Shown piece by piece: positions 15,108 through 23,742 of a stretch of DNA of 55,598 bases. The notes under the pieces are model-generated. The model was not told the origin of the DNA. It did not search any database and was given only the letters and a program-made list of their open reading frames with translations. The stretch spans positions 1-55,598 of the forward strand of contig CAAGID010000028.1 in NCBI GenBank assembly GCA_900769815.1, written 5' to 3'. The stretch comes from Clostridia bacterium (GTDB lineage: Bacteria > Bacillota > Clostridia > Christensenellales > QALW01). Both the position numbers and the translations under genes were made by a program. Position 1 is the first letter of the stretch. Each line of letters begins with the position of its first letter.

Positions 15108-15131
15108 ACTCTTTTATTTAATAATAGTCAA
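15103..15131 (-). promoter_or_regulatory. Sigma-A promoter for the unknown membrane protein
   Basis: Minus strand TTGACT, 17 bases, TATAAT, about 30 bases before the ATG. Confidence 0.8.
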
Positions 15132-15233
15132 TACCCAATGTAAAAAAAACATTATTTTTCGTCTTAATTTACAATTTAGTAAAAAATAGAAATAGCGTAT
15201 ATGGTTATGTTCGCAAGGCTTCATCGTACTCTC

Positions 15234-15265
15234 AAAAAAAAAGACGCGCATTAAAAATGCACGTC
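15234..15265 (-). terminator. Intrinsic terminator of rplS
   Basis: Minus-strand stem GACGTGCATT / AATGCGCGTC (10 bp, one G-U pair) with a 3-base loop, followed by nine T residues; it begins 8 bases after the rplS stop. Confidence 0.92.
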
Positions 15266-15273
15266 CTCTTCTA

Positions 15274-15615
15274 TTACTGAATTTCTTTAACCTTAGCAGC
15301 TTTACCAACACGGTCACGGAGATAGTAGAGTTTTGCTCTGCGTACACGGCCACGACGAACGATTGTAATGCTTCCAAGTCTGGGTGAATGTACGGGGAAT
15401 GTACGTTCAACACCAACACCGTAAGCCACACGGCGAACAGTAAAGGTTTCACGGGTGCTGCCGTTTTTGCGAGCAATAACAGTACCTTCAAAAGCCTGTA
15501 ATCTCTCACGGTTACCTTCAACAACCTTAACCATTACCTTAACGGTATCACCAACGTTGAAATCAGGAATGTCTGTGCGAAGCTGTTCAGCTTCAATAGC
15601 TCTAATAAGTTCCAT
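15274..15615 (-). CDS. rplS: 50S ribosomal protein L19
   Basis: A 113-residue L19 at the 30S-50S interface. Diagnostic stretches are FNVGDTVKV, EGNRERLQAFEGTVI, GVGVERTFPVHSP and the basic RRGRVRRAKLYYLRD. The ATG at 15615 has AAGGAG 6 bases upstream; the longer reading with seven extra residues is not needed. It is the last gene of the ylxM-ffh-rpsP-khpA-rimM-trmD-rplS block, but is separated from trmD by about 118 bases that contain its own promoter and a structured leader, so it can be expressed independently. Confidence 0.97.
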   Translation of the reverse strand: MELIRAIEAEQLRTDIPDFNVGDTVKVMVKVVEGNRERLQAFEGTVIARKNGSTRETFTVRRVAYGVGVERTFPVHSPRLGSITIVRRGRVRRAKLYYLRDRVGKAAKVKEIQ

Positions 15616-15631
15616 ATTTTTCTCCTTATTT

Positions 15632-15690
15632 ATCATAGGTGTTCATTGACTCGAAGCTAACGGTCAAGCGGACCACCCGAATTTATCAAG
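15632..15690 (-). ncRNA. Possible L19 leader (5' regulatory RNA of rplS)
   Basis: The transcribed leader can close with GGTG (near 15676) pairing to CACC (near 15641). Inside, TTGAC pairs with GTCAA, and GGTC with GACC as an alternative small stem. Bacillus and relatives carry a ribosomal protein leader (L19 leader) at this exact trmD-rplS position. Similarity to that family was judged only by position and simple pairing. Confidence 0.4.
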
Positions 15691-15697
15691 CTTATAT

Positions 15698-15726
15698 AAT
15701 ATACCATAAGATATATTTTTTAGCAA
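15698..15726 (-). promoter_or_regulatory. Sigma-A promoter for rplS
   Basis: Minus strand TTGCTA, 17 bases, TATATT, in the trmD-rplS gap. Confidence 0.65.
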
Positions 15727-15733
15727 GCATTTT

Positions 15734-16456
15734 TTACTGTTTTTTCAATTTTTCAAGTATTTTTTTATCTTCTTTTGTTAAAACTGCCTTTTCTAAGAGG
15801 TCAGGACGCTTTTCTAAGGTAACTTTTAACTGCATTTCCCTTTGCCACTGTGCTATCATTTTATGATTTCCACTCAAAAGCACATCAGGCACCTTCATAC
15901 CGCAAAAATCCGCAGGACGGGTGTACTGAGGACACTCTAAAAGTCCGTCAGAAAAGCTATCTTCATAAGCACTGTCAACACTGCCCAAAACACCGTCAAT
16001 AAACCTTGCGGTTGCATCAATTACCACAAGTGATGCCAATTCCCCGCCTGTTAAAACGTAGTCTCCGATGGAAATTTCACGGTCAATAAGATTATCGATA
16101 ACACGTTGGTCAACGCCCTCATAATGACCGCAAAGTATTATAAGATGCTTGTTTCCAGAAAGTTCTTTCGCAATATCAGGTGTAAGAGTTTCGCCTTGAG
16201 GCGACATATAAATACTTACGCTATCTTGTGTTTTAATGCTTTCAAAAGCAGAGAATATAGGTTGTGCCATCATAAGCATACCTACTCCCCCGCCAAAGGG
16301 ATAATCATCAGTATTCTTATGCTTGGTTTCAGCAAAATCACGGATATTGATAACTTCAATTTCAATGATCCCCTTCTTAATTGCCCTGCCTAAAATACTG
16401 CTTTCGATCATAGGCTTAAGCATTTCAGGGAAAATGGTTAAAACACTAATCTTCAT
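15734..16456 (-). CDS. trmD: tRNA (guanine37-N1)-methyltransferase TrmD
   Basis: SAM-dependent SPOUT enzyme that makes m1G37 next to the anticodon and prevents +1 frameshifting. Starts MKISVLTIFPEML; the deep-knot substrate and SAM sites are DYPFGGGVGMLMM (about residues 51-63), ILCGHYEGVDQRV and the SIGDYVLTGGELA loop; EDSFSDGLLECPQYTRP contains the catalytic Asp. At 240 residues the length is normal. ATG at 16456 is preferred over a TTG 9 bases upstream. It overlaps rimM by 11 bases, as expected for coupled genes. Confidence 0.96.
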   Translation of the reverse strand: MKISVLTIFPEMLKPMIESSILGRAIKKGIIEIEVINIRDFAETKHKNTDDYPFGGGVGMLMMAQPIFSAFESIKTQDSVSIYMSPQGETLTPDIAKELSGNKHLIILCGHYEGVDQRVIDNLIDREISIGDYVLTGGELASLVVIDATARFIDGVLGSVDSAYEDSFSDGLLECPQYTRPADFCGMKVPDVLLSGNHKMIAQWQREMQLKVTLEKRPDLLEKAVLTKEDKKILEKLKKQ

Positions 16457-16964
16457 AAACGGCAACCTCTTGAAGCATATCGCCTTTTACTGTTATAAGC
16501 TTTTTCTCAATATCTATATCAAGAACAAAGCTTTTTACTGCAGGGATAAGGATTTCATCCTTACCGTTTTTAACAACATATACGTCATTTGCACCGGGCT
16601 GCATAACTTCCTCTACCTTACCTAAAACAGCGCCTTCATCAGTTTTAACTGTACATCCGATAAGGTCAAATATGAAATACCTGCCTTCAGGTAATTTAAT
16701 GGCGTGCTCACGGTCGACACAAATATACTTATTACGCAATGCTTCAGCAGCATCGCGGTCATATATCTTTTCAAGGAATAAAAAGGCACACTCATCGCCA
16801 AGACGAGTGCCTTTTACGTTATATCTTATATAGTTGCCTTTATCTTCCACGAAAACATACTCAAGCTCAAGAAAACGTTCAAGAGTATCTGAAAGATTAT
16901 TGACTTTTATTTCGCCGCGAATACCTTGAGGCTTTGCGACGATACCAATTCTGATATAATCCAT
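16446..16964 (-). CDS. rimM: 16S rRNA processing / 30S maturation factor RimM
   Basis: Binds S19 and assists assembly of the 30S head. The N-terminal RimM domain starts IRIGIVAKPQGIRGEIKV; the C-terminal PRC-barrel-like domain includes FDLIGCTVKTDEGAVLGKVEEV, GANDVYVV and EILIPAVKSFVLDID. At 172 residues it is complete. The ATG is 5 bases from the khpA stop, and the 3' end runs into trmD. Confidence 0.95.
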   Translation of the reverse strand: MDYIRIGIVAKPQGIRGEIKVNNLSDTLERFLELEYVFVEDKGNYIRYNVKGTRLGDECAFLFLEKIYDRDAAEALRNKYICVDREHAIKLPEGRYFIFDLIGCTVKTDEGAVLGKVEEVMQPGANDVYVVKNGKDEILIPAVKSFVLDIDIEKKLITVKGDMLQEVAVYED

Positions 16965-16969
16965 ATTCT

Positions 16970-17197
16970 TTAGATAATGTCAACGATAACACGTTTTTCT
17001 TCCTTTGAAGAAGCCGCTTTTACTACCGTACGGATAGCACGTGCAATTTTACCTTGCTTACCGATTATCTTGCCCATATCTTCCTGTACAACGCGAACCT
17101 CAATAACAATGGCATCATCACGCTCTACACGGGTTACGTTTACCTGTTCCTTTTGATTAACAAGCTGTTTAACTATGTACTCAACTAAATTTTCCAC
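16970..17197 (-). CDS. khpA: KH-domain RNA-binding protein KhpA (YlqC)
   Basis: A single KH domain of 75 residues with the RNA-gripping loop IIGKQGKIA (GxxG, about residues 43-51). KhpA usually pairs with KhpB/Jag and influences RNA stability and cell division in Firmicutes. The GTG at 17197 is chosen: it gives the standard family length, begins VENLVEYIVKQL like homologues, and follows AGGTGA by 4 bases. A TTG 21 bases upstream would overlap this site. It lies between rpsP and rimM, the usual place; the YlqD gene found here in Bacillus is absent. Confidence 0.9.
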   Translation of the reverse strand: MENLVEYIVKQLVNQKEQVNVTRVERDDAIVIEVRVVQEDMGKIIGKQGKIARAIRTVVKAASSKEEKRVIVDII

Positions 17198-17210
17198 AGT
17201 ATCACCTAAA

Positions 17211-17450
17211 TTACTCAAGACCTGCGATCTTAAGAAGCTTCTTTACAGTTTCAGTGGGCTGTGCACCCTTTTTGATCCATTCCTGAGCCTGCTCAATATC
17301 AATTTTAATTTCAGCAGGATCTGTCATGGGGTTGTAGTAGCCGATGTTTGCAATAGCCTTGCCATCACGGGCGTTGCGGCTTTCTGAAACAACTACACGA
17401 TAGAAGGGAGCCTTCTTTGCACCAAGTCTTGTAAGTCTGATTTTTACCAT
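17211..17450 (-). CDS. rpsP: 30S ribosomal protein S16
   Basis: S16 (79 residues) binds 16S rRNA in the 5' domain. Starts MVKIRLTRLGAKKAPFYRVVV, followed by SRNARDGK and IGYYNPM, all canonical. The ATG at 17450 follows GGAGG with good spacing; the five-residue longer form would span that site. The conventional neighbours ffh and khpA flank it. Confidence 0.97.
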   Translation of the reverse strand: MVKIRLTRLGAKKAPFYRVVVSESRNARDGKAIANIGYYNPMTDPAEIKIDIEQAQEWIKKGAQPTETVKKLLKIAGLE

Positions 17451-17494
17451 TTTATTTTCCTCCAATAAAATTATTTTATATTTAAGTTTTTAAC

Positions 17495-18835
17495 TTATCT
17501 GAATTTAGGGAATCCGCCTTTTCTGCCACCTTTTGCAAAGAGGCCGAAACGCTTCATCATTTGTTTTGTCTGATTAAACTGTGCTATAAGCTGATTTACT
17601 TCCTGAACGCTCGTACCGCTGCCTGAAGCAATTCTGCGTCTTCTTGAAGCATTTAAGATATCCGGATTTTTTCTTTCCTTTTTAGTCATAGAAAGAATTA
17701 TTGCTTCCAAACGGTCAATACGCTTTTCATCAATTTCCTGCTGTGAAAGCTTTTGGGTATCAAGTCCCGGTATGGGCGGTAAGGATTTTAAAATATCCTT
17801 CATTGAACCCATTTTACGCATTTGCTTGAACTGATCAAGGAAATCCTGAAGGTCAAATTTATTTTGCTTTAACTTTTCTTGAAGCTTTAAGCCTTCGGCT
17901 TCATCAAAATTCTCCTGTGCCTTTTCAATTAAAGATAAAACGTCACCCATACCAAGGATACGTGATGCCATTCTATCAGGATGGAAAGGCTCAATATCAG
18001 TAAGTTTTTCGCCTATGCCTGAGAATTTGATGGGCTTGCCTGTTACTGCCTTAACGCTCATTGCGGCTCCGCCTCTTGCATCGCCGTCAAGCTTGGTTAA
18101 GATAACACCGTCTATACCAAGCTTTTCATTGAAGCTTTCTGCAACGTTTACGGCATCCTGACCTGTCATAGCGTCAACAGTAAGAAGTATTTCTGTTGGA
18201 CGAACTGCTTTTTTAATATCAACAAGTTCATTCATAAGTTCTTCATCAATATGAAGTCGACCTGCAGTATCAAGAATTACTGTATCATAAAGATAGCTTT
18301 TTGCATACTGTATTGCTTCTTCAGCAGTTTTTATGGGGTTTTGCGTACCTCTGTCAAAAACTGCAATCTGAAGTTGGTTACCTACAACCTTTAACTGGTC
18401 AATAGCGGCAGGACGATAAATATCACAGGCAACAAGAAGTGGCTTTTTACCTTGCTTTTTAAGGTAACCGCCTAACTTTGCACACATAGTTGTTTTACCT
18501 GCCCCCTGAAGACCGCAAAGCATATATACACTGGGCGGTGCAGAAGATACAGTAAGCTTTGAATGGGTTGAACCCATAAGCTCGCAAAGCTCTTCATTAA
18601 CTATTTTTATAACCTGCTGACCCGGTGTAAGAGAATTTAAAACCTCCTCGCCTACCGCCTTTTCGGTTACTTTTTTAACAAAATCTCTTGCAACGGCAAA
18701 GTTAACGTCAGCTTCAAGAAGCGCCATACGTACTTCACGCATTGCCTCCTTAACGTCACTTTCGGAAAGTTTTCCGCGACTTTTAAGACCTTTAAATACT
18801 TTTTGAAGTTTTTCACTTAAACCCTCAAAAGCCAT
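17495..18835 (-). CDS. ffh: Signal recognition particle protein Ffh (SRP54)
   Basis: The SRP GTPase that binds signal sequences and 4.5S/6S RNA and delivers ribosomes to FtsY. Of 446 residues, the N domain is at 1-90, then the G domain with GLQGAGKTTMCAKLG (about residue 107), DTAGRLHIDEELM, TKLDGDARGGAA and KFSGIGEKLTDIEPF. The methionine-rich M domain follows, with RRRRIASGSGTSVQEVN for RNA binding, ending in a short Gly/Lys-rich tail. The start codon overlaps the ylxM stop (TAATG). The SRP RNA gene was not found in the window. Confidence 0.97.
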   Translation of the reverse strand: MAFEGLSEKLQKVFKGLKSRGKLSESDVKEAMREVRMALLEADVNFAVARDFVKKVTEKAVGEEVLNSLTPGQQVIKIVNEELCELMGSTHSKLTVSSAPPSVYMLCGLQGAGKTTMCAKLGGYLKKQGKKPLLVACDIYRPAAIDQLKVVGNQLQIAVFDRGTQNPIKTAEEAIQYAKSYLYDTVILDTAGRLHIDEELMNELVDIKKAVRPTEILLTVDAMTGQDAVNVAESFNEKLGIDGVILTKLDGDARGGAAMSVKAVTGKPIKFSGIGEKLTDIEPFHPDRMASRILGMGDVLSLIEKAQENFDEAEGLKLQEKLKQNKFDLQDFLDQFKQMRKMGSMKDILKSLPPIPGLDTQKLSQQEIDEKRIDRLEAIILSMTKKERKNPDILNASRRRRIASGSGTSVQEVNQLIAQFNQTKQMMKRFGLFAKGGRKGGFPKFR

Positions 18836-19152
18836 TACATTTCCTCCGTTACTTTTTTAAGCATTTCTGAATATTTTATAGTTTCAGGGCTTTGAGAAAG
18901 CATTTCCGCAATTTTATTGATTTCCCGTTCCCTGCTTATTATTTTAAAGATTTCTTCATAATAGTGGAGTTTCTCTTCGCCTTTAATTATAGTATTACGC
19001 ACTGCCTGACGTGAAATACCTAATATTTCGCCTATTTCGCCTAAAGAAAGGTCCTCATCAAAACGCATACGAAGGATTTTTGACTGGGTTTCAGTAAGCA
19101 ATTTTTCATAAGTATCAAGTAAAATTGCCATTTCCATACCCTCATCAAGCAT
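18835..19152 (-). CDS. ylxM: YlxM family DNA-binding protein (UPF0122), SRP-associated
   Basis: A 105-residue helix-turn-helix protein resembling a free sigma region 4: LLTETQSKILRMRFDEDLSLGEIGEILGISRQAVRNTI. In streptococci YlxM modulates SRP RNA-Ffh-FtsY function, and it nearly always precedes ffh. The ATG follows GGAGGTG by 7 bases. It is the first gene of the ylxM-ffh-rpsP-khpA-rimM-trmD operon, with a hairpin-bearing 5' leader. Confidence 0.92.
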   Translation of the reverse strand: MLDEGMEMAILLDTYEKLLTETQSKILRMRFDEDLSLGEIGEILGISRQAVRNTIIKGEEKLHYYEEIFKIISREREINKIAEMLSQSPETIKYSEMLKKVTEEM

Positions 19153-19178
19153 GAAAGCACCTCCGCAAAATATTAAAG

Positions 19179-19204
19179 GCTGTAAACCTTTTTTGATTTA
19201 CAGC
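19179..19204 (-). promoter_or_regulatory. Hairpin at the 5' end of the ylxM-ffh transcript
   Basis: Perfect 8-bp stem GCTGTAAA / TTTACAGC with a 10-base loop. It begins at the predicted transcription start and ends about 26 bases before the ylxM ATG. There is no T run directly after it, so it is more likely a 5' stabiliser or a regulatory hairpin than a terminator, though it also lies downstream of ftsY. Confidence 0.55.
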
Positions 19205-19208
19205 ACAT

Positions 19209-19237
19209 ATAATATAACTTATTTTGAAAGTTGTCAA
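19209..19237 (-). promoter_or_regulatory. Sigma-A promoter for ylxM-ffh-rpsP-khpA-rimM-trmD
   Basis: Minus strand TTGACA (consensus), 17 bases, TATTAT, between ftsY and ylxM. Confidence 0.82.
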
Positions 19238-19243
19238 GCAAAA

Positions 19244-20161
19244 TTAAATAATATTTTTGGCGAAATCTTGAGCATCAAAGGGACGAAGGTCATCAATCCC
19301 CTCGCCTACGCCTATATACATAATAGGAATATTCATTTCCTTGGCAATGGCAACTGCCACACCGCCCTTTGCGGTGCCATCAAGCTTGTTTAAAATAATA
19401 CCGTCAATTCCTACCGCTTCAGAGAAGCCTTTTGCCTGCATCAAAGCATTCTGACCTGTTGTTGCATCTAAAACAAGCATATTCTGTCTTTTGGCTTCGG
19501 GATACCTTTGTGAAATTATCCTGCCGATTTTAGAGAGTTCATCCATAAGATTTTTCTTATTATGAAGTCTGCCCGCAGTATCACAGATAAGTACGTCAAT
19601 TTTCTTTGCTTTTGCACTTTCAATGGCATCGTAAACAACAGAGGAAGGATCTGCGCCCTCAGCGCCCTTAATAATAAGCGCACCGCTTCTTTTTGCCCAT
19701 TCATCAAGCTGTTGTACTGCCGCTGCCCTAAAGGTATCGGCTGCTGCAACCATAACAGACTTACCTTCTTTTATATAATAGTTGGCAATTTTTCCTATCG
19801 CAGTTGTTTTGCCTACTCCATTAACGCCTGTAACAAGCATAAGTAAGGGAAACTGTTCTTCAGGTATTTTTTGCGAAGCGAGAATTGACGCAATACTTTC
19901 TCTTAAGTATCCGTAAATAACCTCTGTTTCGCCTGTTTTTTCATCCTTTACTTTGCTTTTAAGGTCAGTAAGTATGGCGTTCGTTGCACTTACTCCAATA
20001 TCAGCAGAAATAAGAATCATCTCAAGTTCTTCAAAGAATTCATCATCAATTTCCTTATAATATTTAATAAGATTTTCTATTTTTGATGATATATTATCTT
20101 TTGTTTTCTGAAGACCGCCCTTAAGCTTATTAAGCCAGCCTTCTTTACCAAATAAACCCAT
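19244..20161 (-). CDS. ftsY: Signal recognition particle receptor FtsY
   Basis: SRP receptor GTPase, 305 residues. The acidic A domain is nearly absent; the protein begins MGLFGKEGWLNKLKGGLQKTK, a basic amphipathic helix suited to membrane contact. NG domain motifs: GVNGVGKTTAIGK (about residue 112), DTFRAAAVQQL, DTAGRLHNKKNLM, NKLDGTAKGGVAV and YIGVGEGIDDLRPF. It partners with Ffh, encoded in the next operon. It sits 10 bases after smc, as in rnc-smc-ftsY of Bacillus. Confidence 0.96.
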   Translation of the reverse strand: MGLFGKEGWLNKLKGGLQKTKDNISSKIENLIKYYKEIDDEFFEELEMILISADIGVSATNAILTDLKSKVKDEKTGETEVIYGYLRESIASILASQKIPEEQFPLLMLVTGVNGVGKTTAIGKIANYYIKEGKSVMVAAADTFRAAAVQQLDEWAKRSGALIIKGAEGADPSSVVYDAIESAKAKKIDVLICDTAGRLHNKKNLMDELSKIGRIISQRYPEAKRQNMLVLDATTGQNALMQAKGFSEAVGIDGIILNKLDGTAKGGVAVAIAKEMNIPIMYIGVGEGIDDLRPFDAQDFAKNII

Positions 20162-20171
20162 AAAAAACTCC

Positions 20172-23100
20172 TTAGGTAAGTTTAACAGAAACTATTTTTG
20201 AAATACCCTTTTCTTCCATTGCCACACCGTAAAGGCTGTCAGCCTCCTCCATAGTGGGTTTGCGGTGTGTAATGACGATAAACTGAGTATCCTGTGCAAA
20301 TTTTCTTAAGTACGTTGCAAAGTTGCCTACGTTAGCTTCATCAAGAGCCGCCTCAATTTCATCAAGAATACAGAAAGGCGTAGGCTTCAATTTAAGCATT
20401 GCAAATAAAATAGCAATGGCAGTTAATGCTCTTTCGCCGCCTGAAAGAAGACTTAATAACTGTAAGCTCTTTCCGGGAGGCTGAGCAACGATCTCAATAT
20501 CGGCATCAAGTGAATTCTCGCCATCCTGCAATTTAAGCTCAGCTTTACCTCCACCGAAAAGCTCGCTGAAGGTTTTGGTAAAATGCTTATTGATAAGCTC
20601 GAACTGTTCTTTAAATTGCTTGTCCATTTTCTTTATAAGCTCTTCAATAATCTGCCTTAAATCCTCTGCCGCTTTTTCAAGGTCATCACGCTGGCTTGAA
20701 AGCTCATCAAAACGCTCTTTAGTTTCAACGTATTCTTCAATAGCATTTACGTTTACGTGACCTAAAGCATTTATAGCTTTTTTAAGTCTGTTTATCTCGC
20801 TTTGAGCGCCCGTCTGCTTAAATTCAGGGTCGCGGAATTCTTCGGCCGTAGCCTGAGTAAGCTCGTATTCTTCCCAGATTCTGTTTTCAAGATATGATAA
20901 ATCGTTATCAATCTTAGTTACCGCAAGCTCAACCTTATGTCTTCTCTCGCCTGCATCGTAGATTTCCTGCTCGAATCTGCGTCGTTTTTCTTCATTTTCC
21001 TTTAAAAGAGCGTTTATTCCTTCACGGGTAGTTTCCTCTGTCTTTTCAAGGTTCTGAACGTCAATAAGCTCAGACTGCATATTTCCCGTTTTGGAAATTG
21101 TTTCTTCTTTTTCTTTTCTTGCTTCTTCAAGCTGTTTTTCAAGATTAACGCCCTCTGAAAGAAGTTTTATCTTTGCCTCTTCAAGATTTTCAATAAGCTC
21201 GCCCATTCGGTGAGCATTATTTACTATTGCATCAAGCTCTTTTTCAAGACCTGCACATTCAATACGGGCATCAATAAGTTTTTGGTTAAGCTTCTCTTTT
21301 TCAAGCTGTTTTTTATTATATTCTGACTGACGTAAGTTTATACTTGCCTGACTTTCGGTATTCGAATTTTCAAAATTGCCCTGCATAGTATTGATATTTT
21401 CAAGCTCGGAATTGATTTCGGAAAGAGTATCGTTAAGCTGTTCTTCTTCAAGCTTAAGCTCGTTTTCAGAATCAATGCTTGCTTGCATATCAGCCTTTAA
21501 TTTGTTGAGTTTTTCAATATCGTGTGCAAATTTAATATCAAGTTCGTGAAGCTTTGTATCGGTAAGGCCAACCTTTTCTTCGAAGTTCTTATACTCTTTT
21601 TCAAAATTTTCAACAATATCGTTTATGCGGATAATTTCTTTGTTTTTATCCTTTATAAGGGTATTAAGCTCTTCAATTTCGCGTTCTCTGCCTAAAATGC
21701 TAGTTGTTTTTTGTCTTTGACTTCCGCCTGACATTGAACCGCCCGAATTCATAACATCGCCCTTTAAAGTTACAACTTTAAGAGAATGTCCGCAGGCACG
21801 CTGAATCAAAATACCTGTGTCAAGGTCATCACAAATAACAGTTCTGCCTAAAAGATTTTCAATGATCCCTTTGTACTTATTGTCATATGTAATAAGTTCA
21901 CTTGCTTTACCGAAGCAGCCATTTACCGAAACAGCCTTCTTCTCCCTCTCATCCATAACTCTGCCCTTAATTGCAGATATGGGAAGGAAGGTTGCACGGC
22001 CTGAATCAGTTTTACGTAAAAACTCAATTAAAGCCTTAGCATCTTCTTCAGTTGGCGTTACGATATTCTGCATAGCAGAACCAAGTGCCGCCTCTATTGC
22101 GATTTCATATTTTTCAGGAACAAAAATAAGTTGAGCGATAACTCCTGAAATATGTGATTTTATCTCTAAATCCTCTTCGCTTTTCTGTAAAAGACGTTTA
22201 ACCGAGAAATTAAAGCCTTCGTGGTCGCGTTTAAGGTCTTCAAGAACTTTTAGTCGTGACTGTGCACCGTTAAGTTCTTGTTTAAGATTCAAAAGATTTG
22301 CAGAGGCATTATCACGCTCAATATAGAGCTGTTGCCACTGCTCCTTTAACTGCTCTTTTTCCGTTAATAACAGATTTTTTTCTCTGTCGTATTCCTCAGT
22401 ATCAGAAACCTGTTCATTTAAGGCCTCGTCAATACTCGTACGCTGAAGACGAATCTGCTCAGCCATAAGTGAAATTTTTTCTTTACGCTGAGAAATGCTT
22501 GACTTCATTGTCTCTAAACGGCTGATGCTTGATTTAACGTCAGAAAGCTTATTGATATTTGAAAGCATTTCTGCTTTTAATGCTTCAAGCTCGCTGCTTT
22601 CTTTTGAAAGACTTTCTTCCCTATTTAAAACGTCTTTTTCAAGAGTCTTTATTTCAGCTTGTTTTTCTTCAATAGCCTTGCGTTTTTCTTCTTCAACGCC
22701 TGTATCGCCGTTTATGGCGTCTTCCATTGATTTTTTGCGTTTTTCATTACTGTCAAGCTCGTTATTTACACGTTCAATGCCTGATAAAATATTTTGAATT
22801 CTTTCATCAAGAACGCTTATCTGACCTGAAAGATTTTCATTACTGGCGGTAAGTTCAAGTAATTTTTGACGTATTGAGCCCAGCTCAAGCTCTTTTTCGT
22901 TAAGCTGAGTTTCTAAAACTTCATTTTCTTTAGTAAGTTTTTCAACGTACTCAGTTTTTTCCTGACGTTCTTCGTCAATGCCCTCAAGCTGAAGATTATA
23001 CTGTTTGCGTCTTTCAACCGCAAGCTCGTTTTGTAAAAGATAGAAGTTAACTTCAATGCTTCTTAACTGTTCGCGAAGCTGAAGATACTCTTTTGCCGTT

Positions 23101-23729
23101 TCTGCTTGCTGACTTAAAGGCTCAATTCGTTCTTCAAGGGTATCAATAATATCATTTATACGCATAAGATTATCTGAAGTATGCTGAAGCTTTCTTTCAG
23201 ATTCCTCTTTACGGGTTTTATATTTTACGATACCTGCGGCTTCTTCAAATACTGCACGGCGGACTTCCTGTTTGCCGGATAAAATATTTTCAATTTTACC
23301 TTGTCCAACGATAGAATATCCCTCTTTGCCGATACCGGTATCCTGAAAAAGCGTAACTATATCCTTTAACCTGCAACCTGCACGGTTGATATAGTACTCG
23401 CTTTCACCGCTTCTATAAAGACGGCGGGTAATAACAACCTCAGAATATTCAATATCAAGACCCTTGTCCTCGTTATCAAAGACAAGTGAAACTTCACAAT
23501 ATGAAAGAGGTTTACGGTTTTCGGTACCCTTGAAAATAACGTCAGCCATATTGGCACCACGCAGCTGCTTTGCACTTTGCTCGCCTAAAACCCAGCGTAC
23601 TGCATCGCTTACATTACTTTTACCGCTTCCGTTGGGGCCTACGATTGCCGTTATACCGTTGGAAAAGCTGATGTCAAGTCTTTCGGCAAAGGATTTAAAG
23701 CCGAACACTTCCAATCTCTTTAGAAACAT
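20172..23729 (-). CDS. smc: Chromosome segregation ATPase SMC
   Basis: Core subunit of the SMC-ScpAB condensin, 1185 residues. Walker A GPNGSGKSNVSDAVRWV lies at about residue 32. Two long coiled-coil arms (heavy in Glu, Lys, Leu) flank a hinge around residues 510-670, which includes GVIAQLIFVPEKYE and LGSAMQNIVT. The C-terminal head has the signature LSGGERALTAIAILFAML and Walker B FCILDEIEAALDEANV. It loops and individualises newly replicated DNA. ScpA and ScpB are not in the window. It is encoded between rnc and ftsY. Confidence 0.97.
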   Translation of the reverse strand: MFLKRLEVFGFKSFAERLDISFSNGITAIVGPNGSGKSNVSDAVRWVLGEQSAKQLRGANMADVIFKGTENRKPLSYCEVSLVFDNEDKGLDIEYSEVVITRRLYRSGESEYYINRAGCRLKDIVTLFQDTGIGKEGYSIVGQGKIENILSGKQEVRRAVFEEAAGIVKYKTRKEESERKLQHTSDNLMRINDIIDTLEERIEPLSQQAETAKEYLQLREQLRSIEVNFYLLQNELAVERRKQYNLQLEGIDEERQEKTEYVEKLTKENEVLETQLNEKELELGSIRQKLLELTASNENLSGQISVLDERIQNILSGIERVNNELDSNEKRKKSMEDAINGDTGVEEEKRKAIEEKQAEIKTLEKDVLNREESLSKESSELEALKAEMLSNINKLSDVKSSISRLETMKSSISQRKEKISLMAEQIRLQRTSIDEALNEQVSDTEEYDREKNLLLTEKEQLKEQWQQLYIERDNASANLLNLKQELNGAQSRLKVLEDLKRDHEGFNFSVKRLLQKSEEDLEIKSHISGVIAQLIFVPEKYEIAIEAALGSAMQNIVTPTEEDAKALIEFLRKTDSGRATFLPISAIKGRVMDEREKKAVSVNGCFGKASELITYDNKYKGIIENLLGRTVICDDLDTGILIQRACGHSLKVVTLKGDVMNSGGSMSGGSQRQKTTSILGREREIEELNTLIKDKNKEIIRINDIVENFEKEYKNFEEKVGLTDTKLHELDIKFAHDIEKLNKLKADMQASIDSENELKLEEEQLNDTLSEINSELENINTMQGNFENSNTESQASINLRQSEYNKKQLEKEKLNQKLIDARIECAGLEKELDAIVNNAHRMGELIENLEEAKIKLLSEGVNLEKQLEEARKEKEETISKTGNMQSELIDVQNLEKTEETTREGINALLKENEEKRRRFEQEIYDAGERRHKVELAVTKIDNDLSYLENRIWEEYELTQATAEEFRDPEFKQTGAQSEINRLKKAINALGHVNVNAIEEYVETKERFDELSSQRDDLEKAAEDLRQIIEELIKKMDKQFKEQFELINKHFTKTFSELFGGGKAELKLQDGENSLDADIEIVAQPPGKSLQLLSLLSGGERALTAIAILFAMLKLKPTPFCILDEIEAALDEANVGNFATYLRKFAQDTQFIVITHRKPTMEEADSLYGVAMEEKGISKIVSVKLT

Positions 23730-23742
23730 GAGTCCTCCAAAG

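Noticed and set aside
15114..15524. Long minus-strand reading frame over the rplS region
   Set aside because: It overlaps rplS in another frame, includes the rplS terminator, has no ribosome binding site and an implausible composition.
19179..19204. Standard terminator for ftsY
   Set aside because: The stem is not followed directly by a T run and the ylxM promoter starts transcription at its base; it is treated mainly as a 5' leader hairpin.
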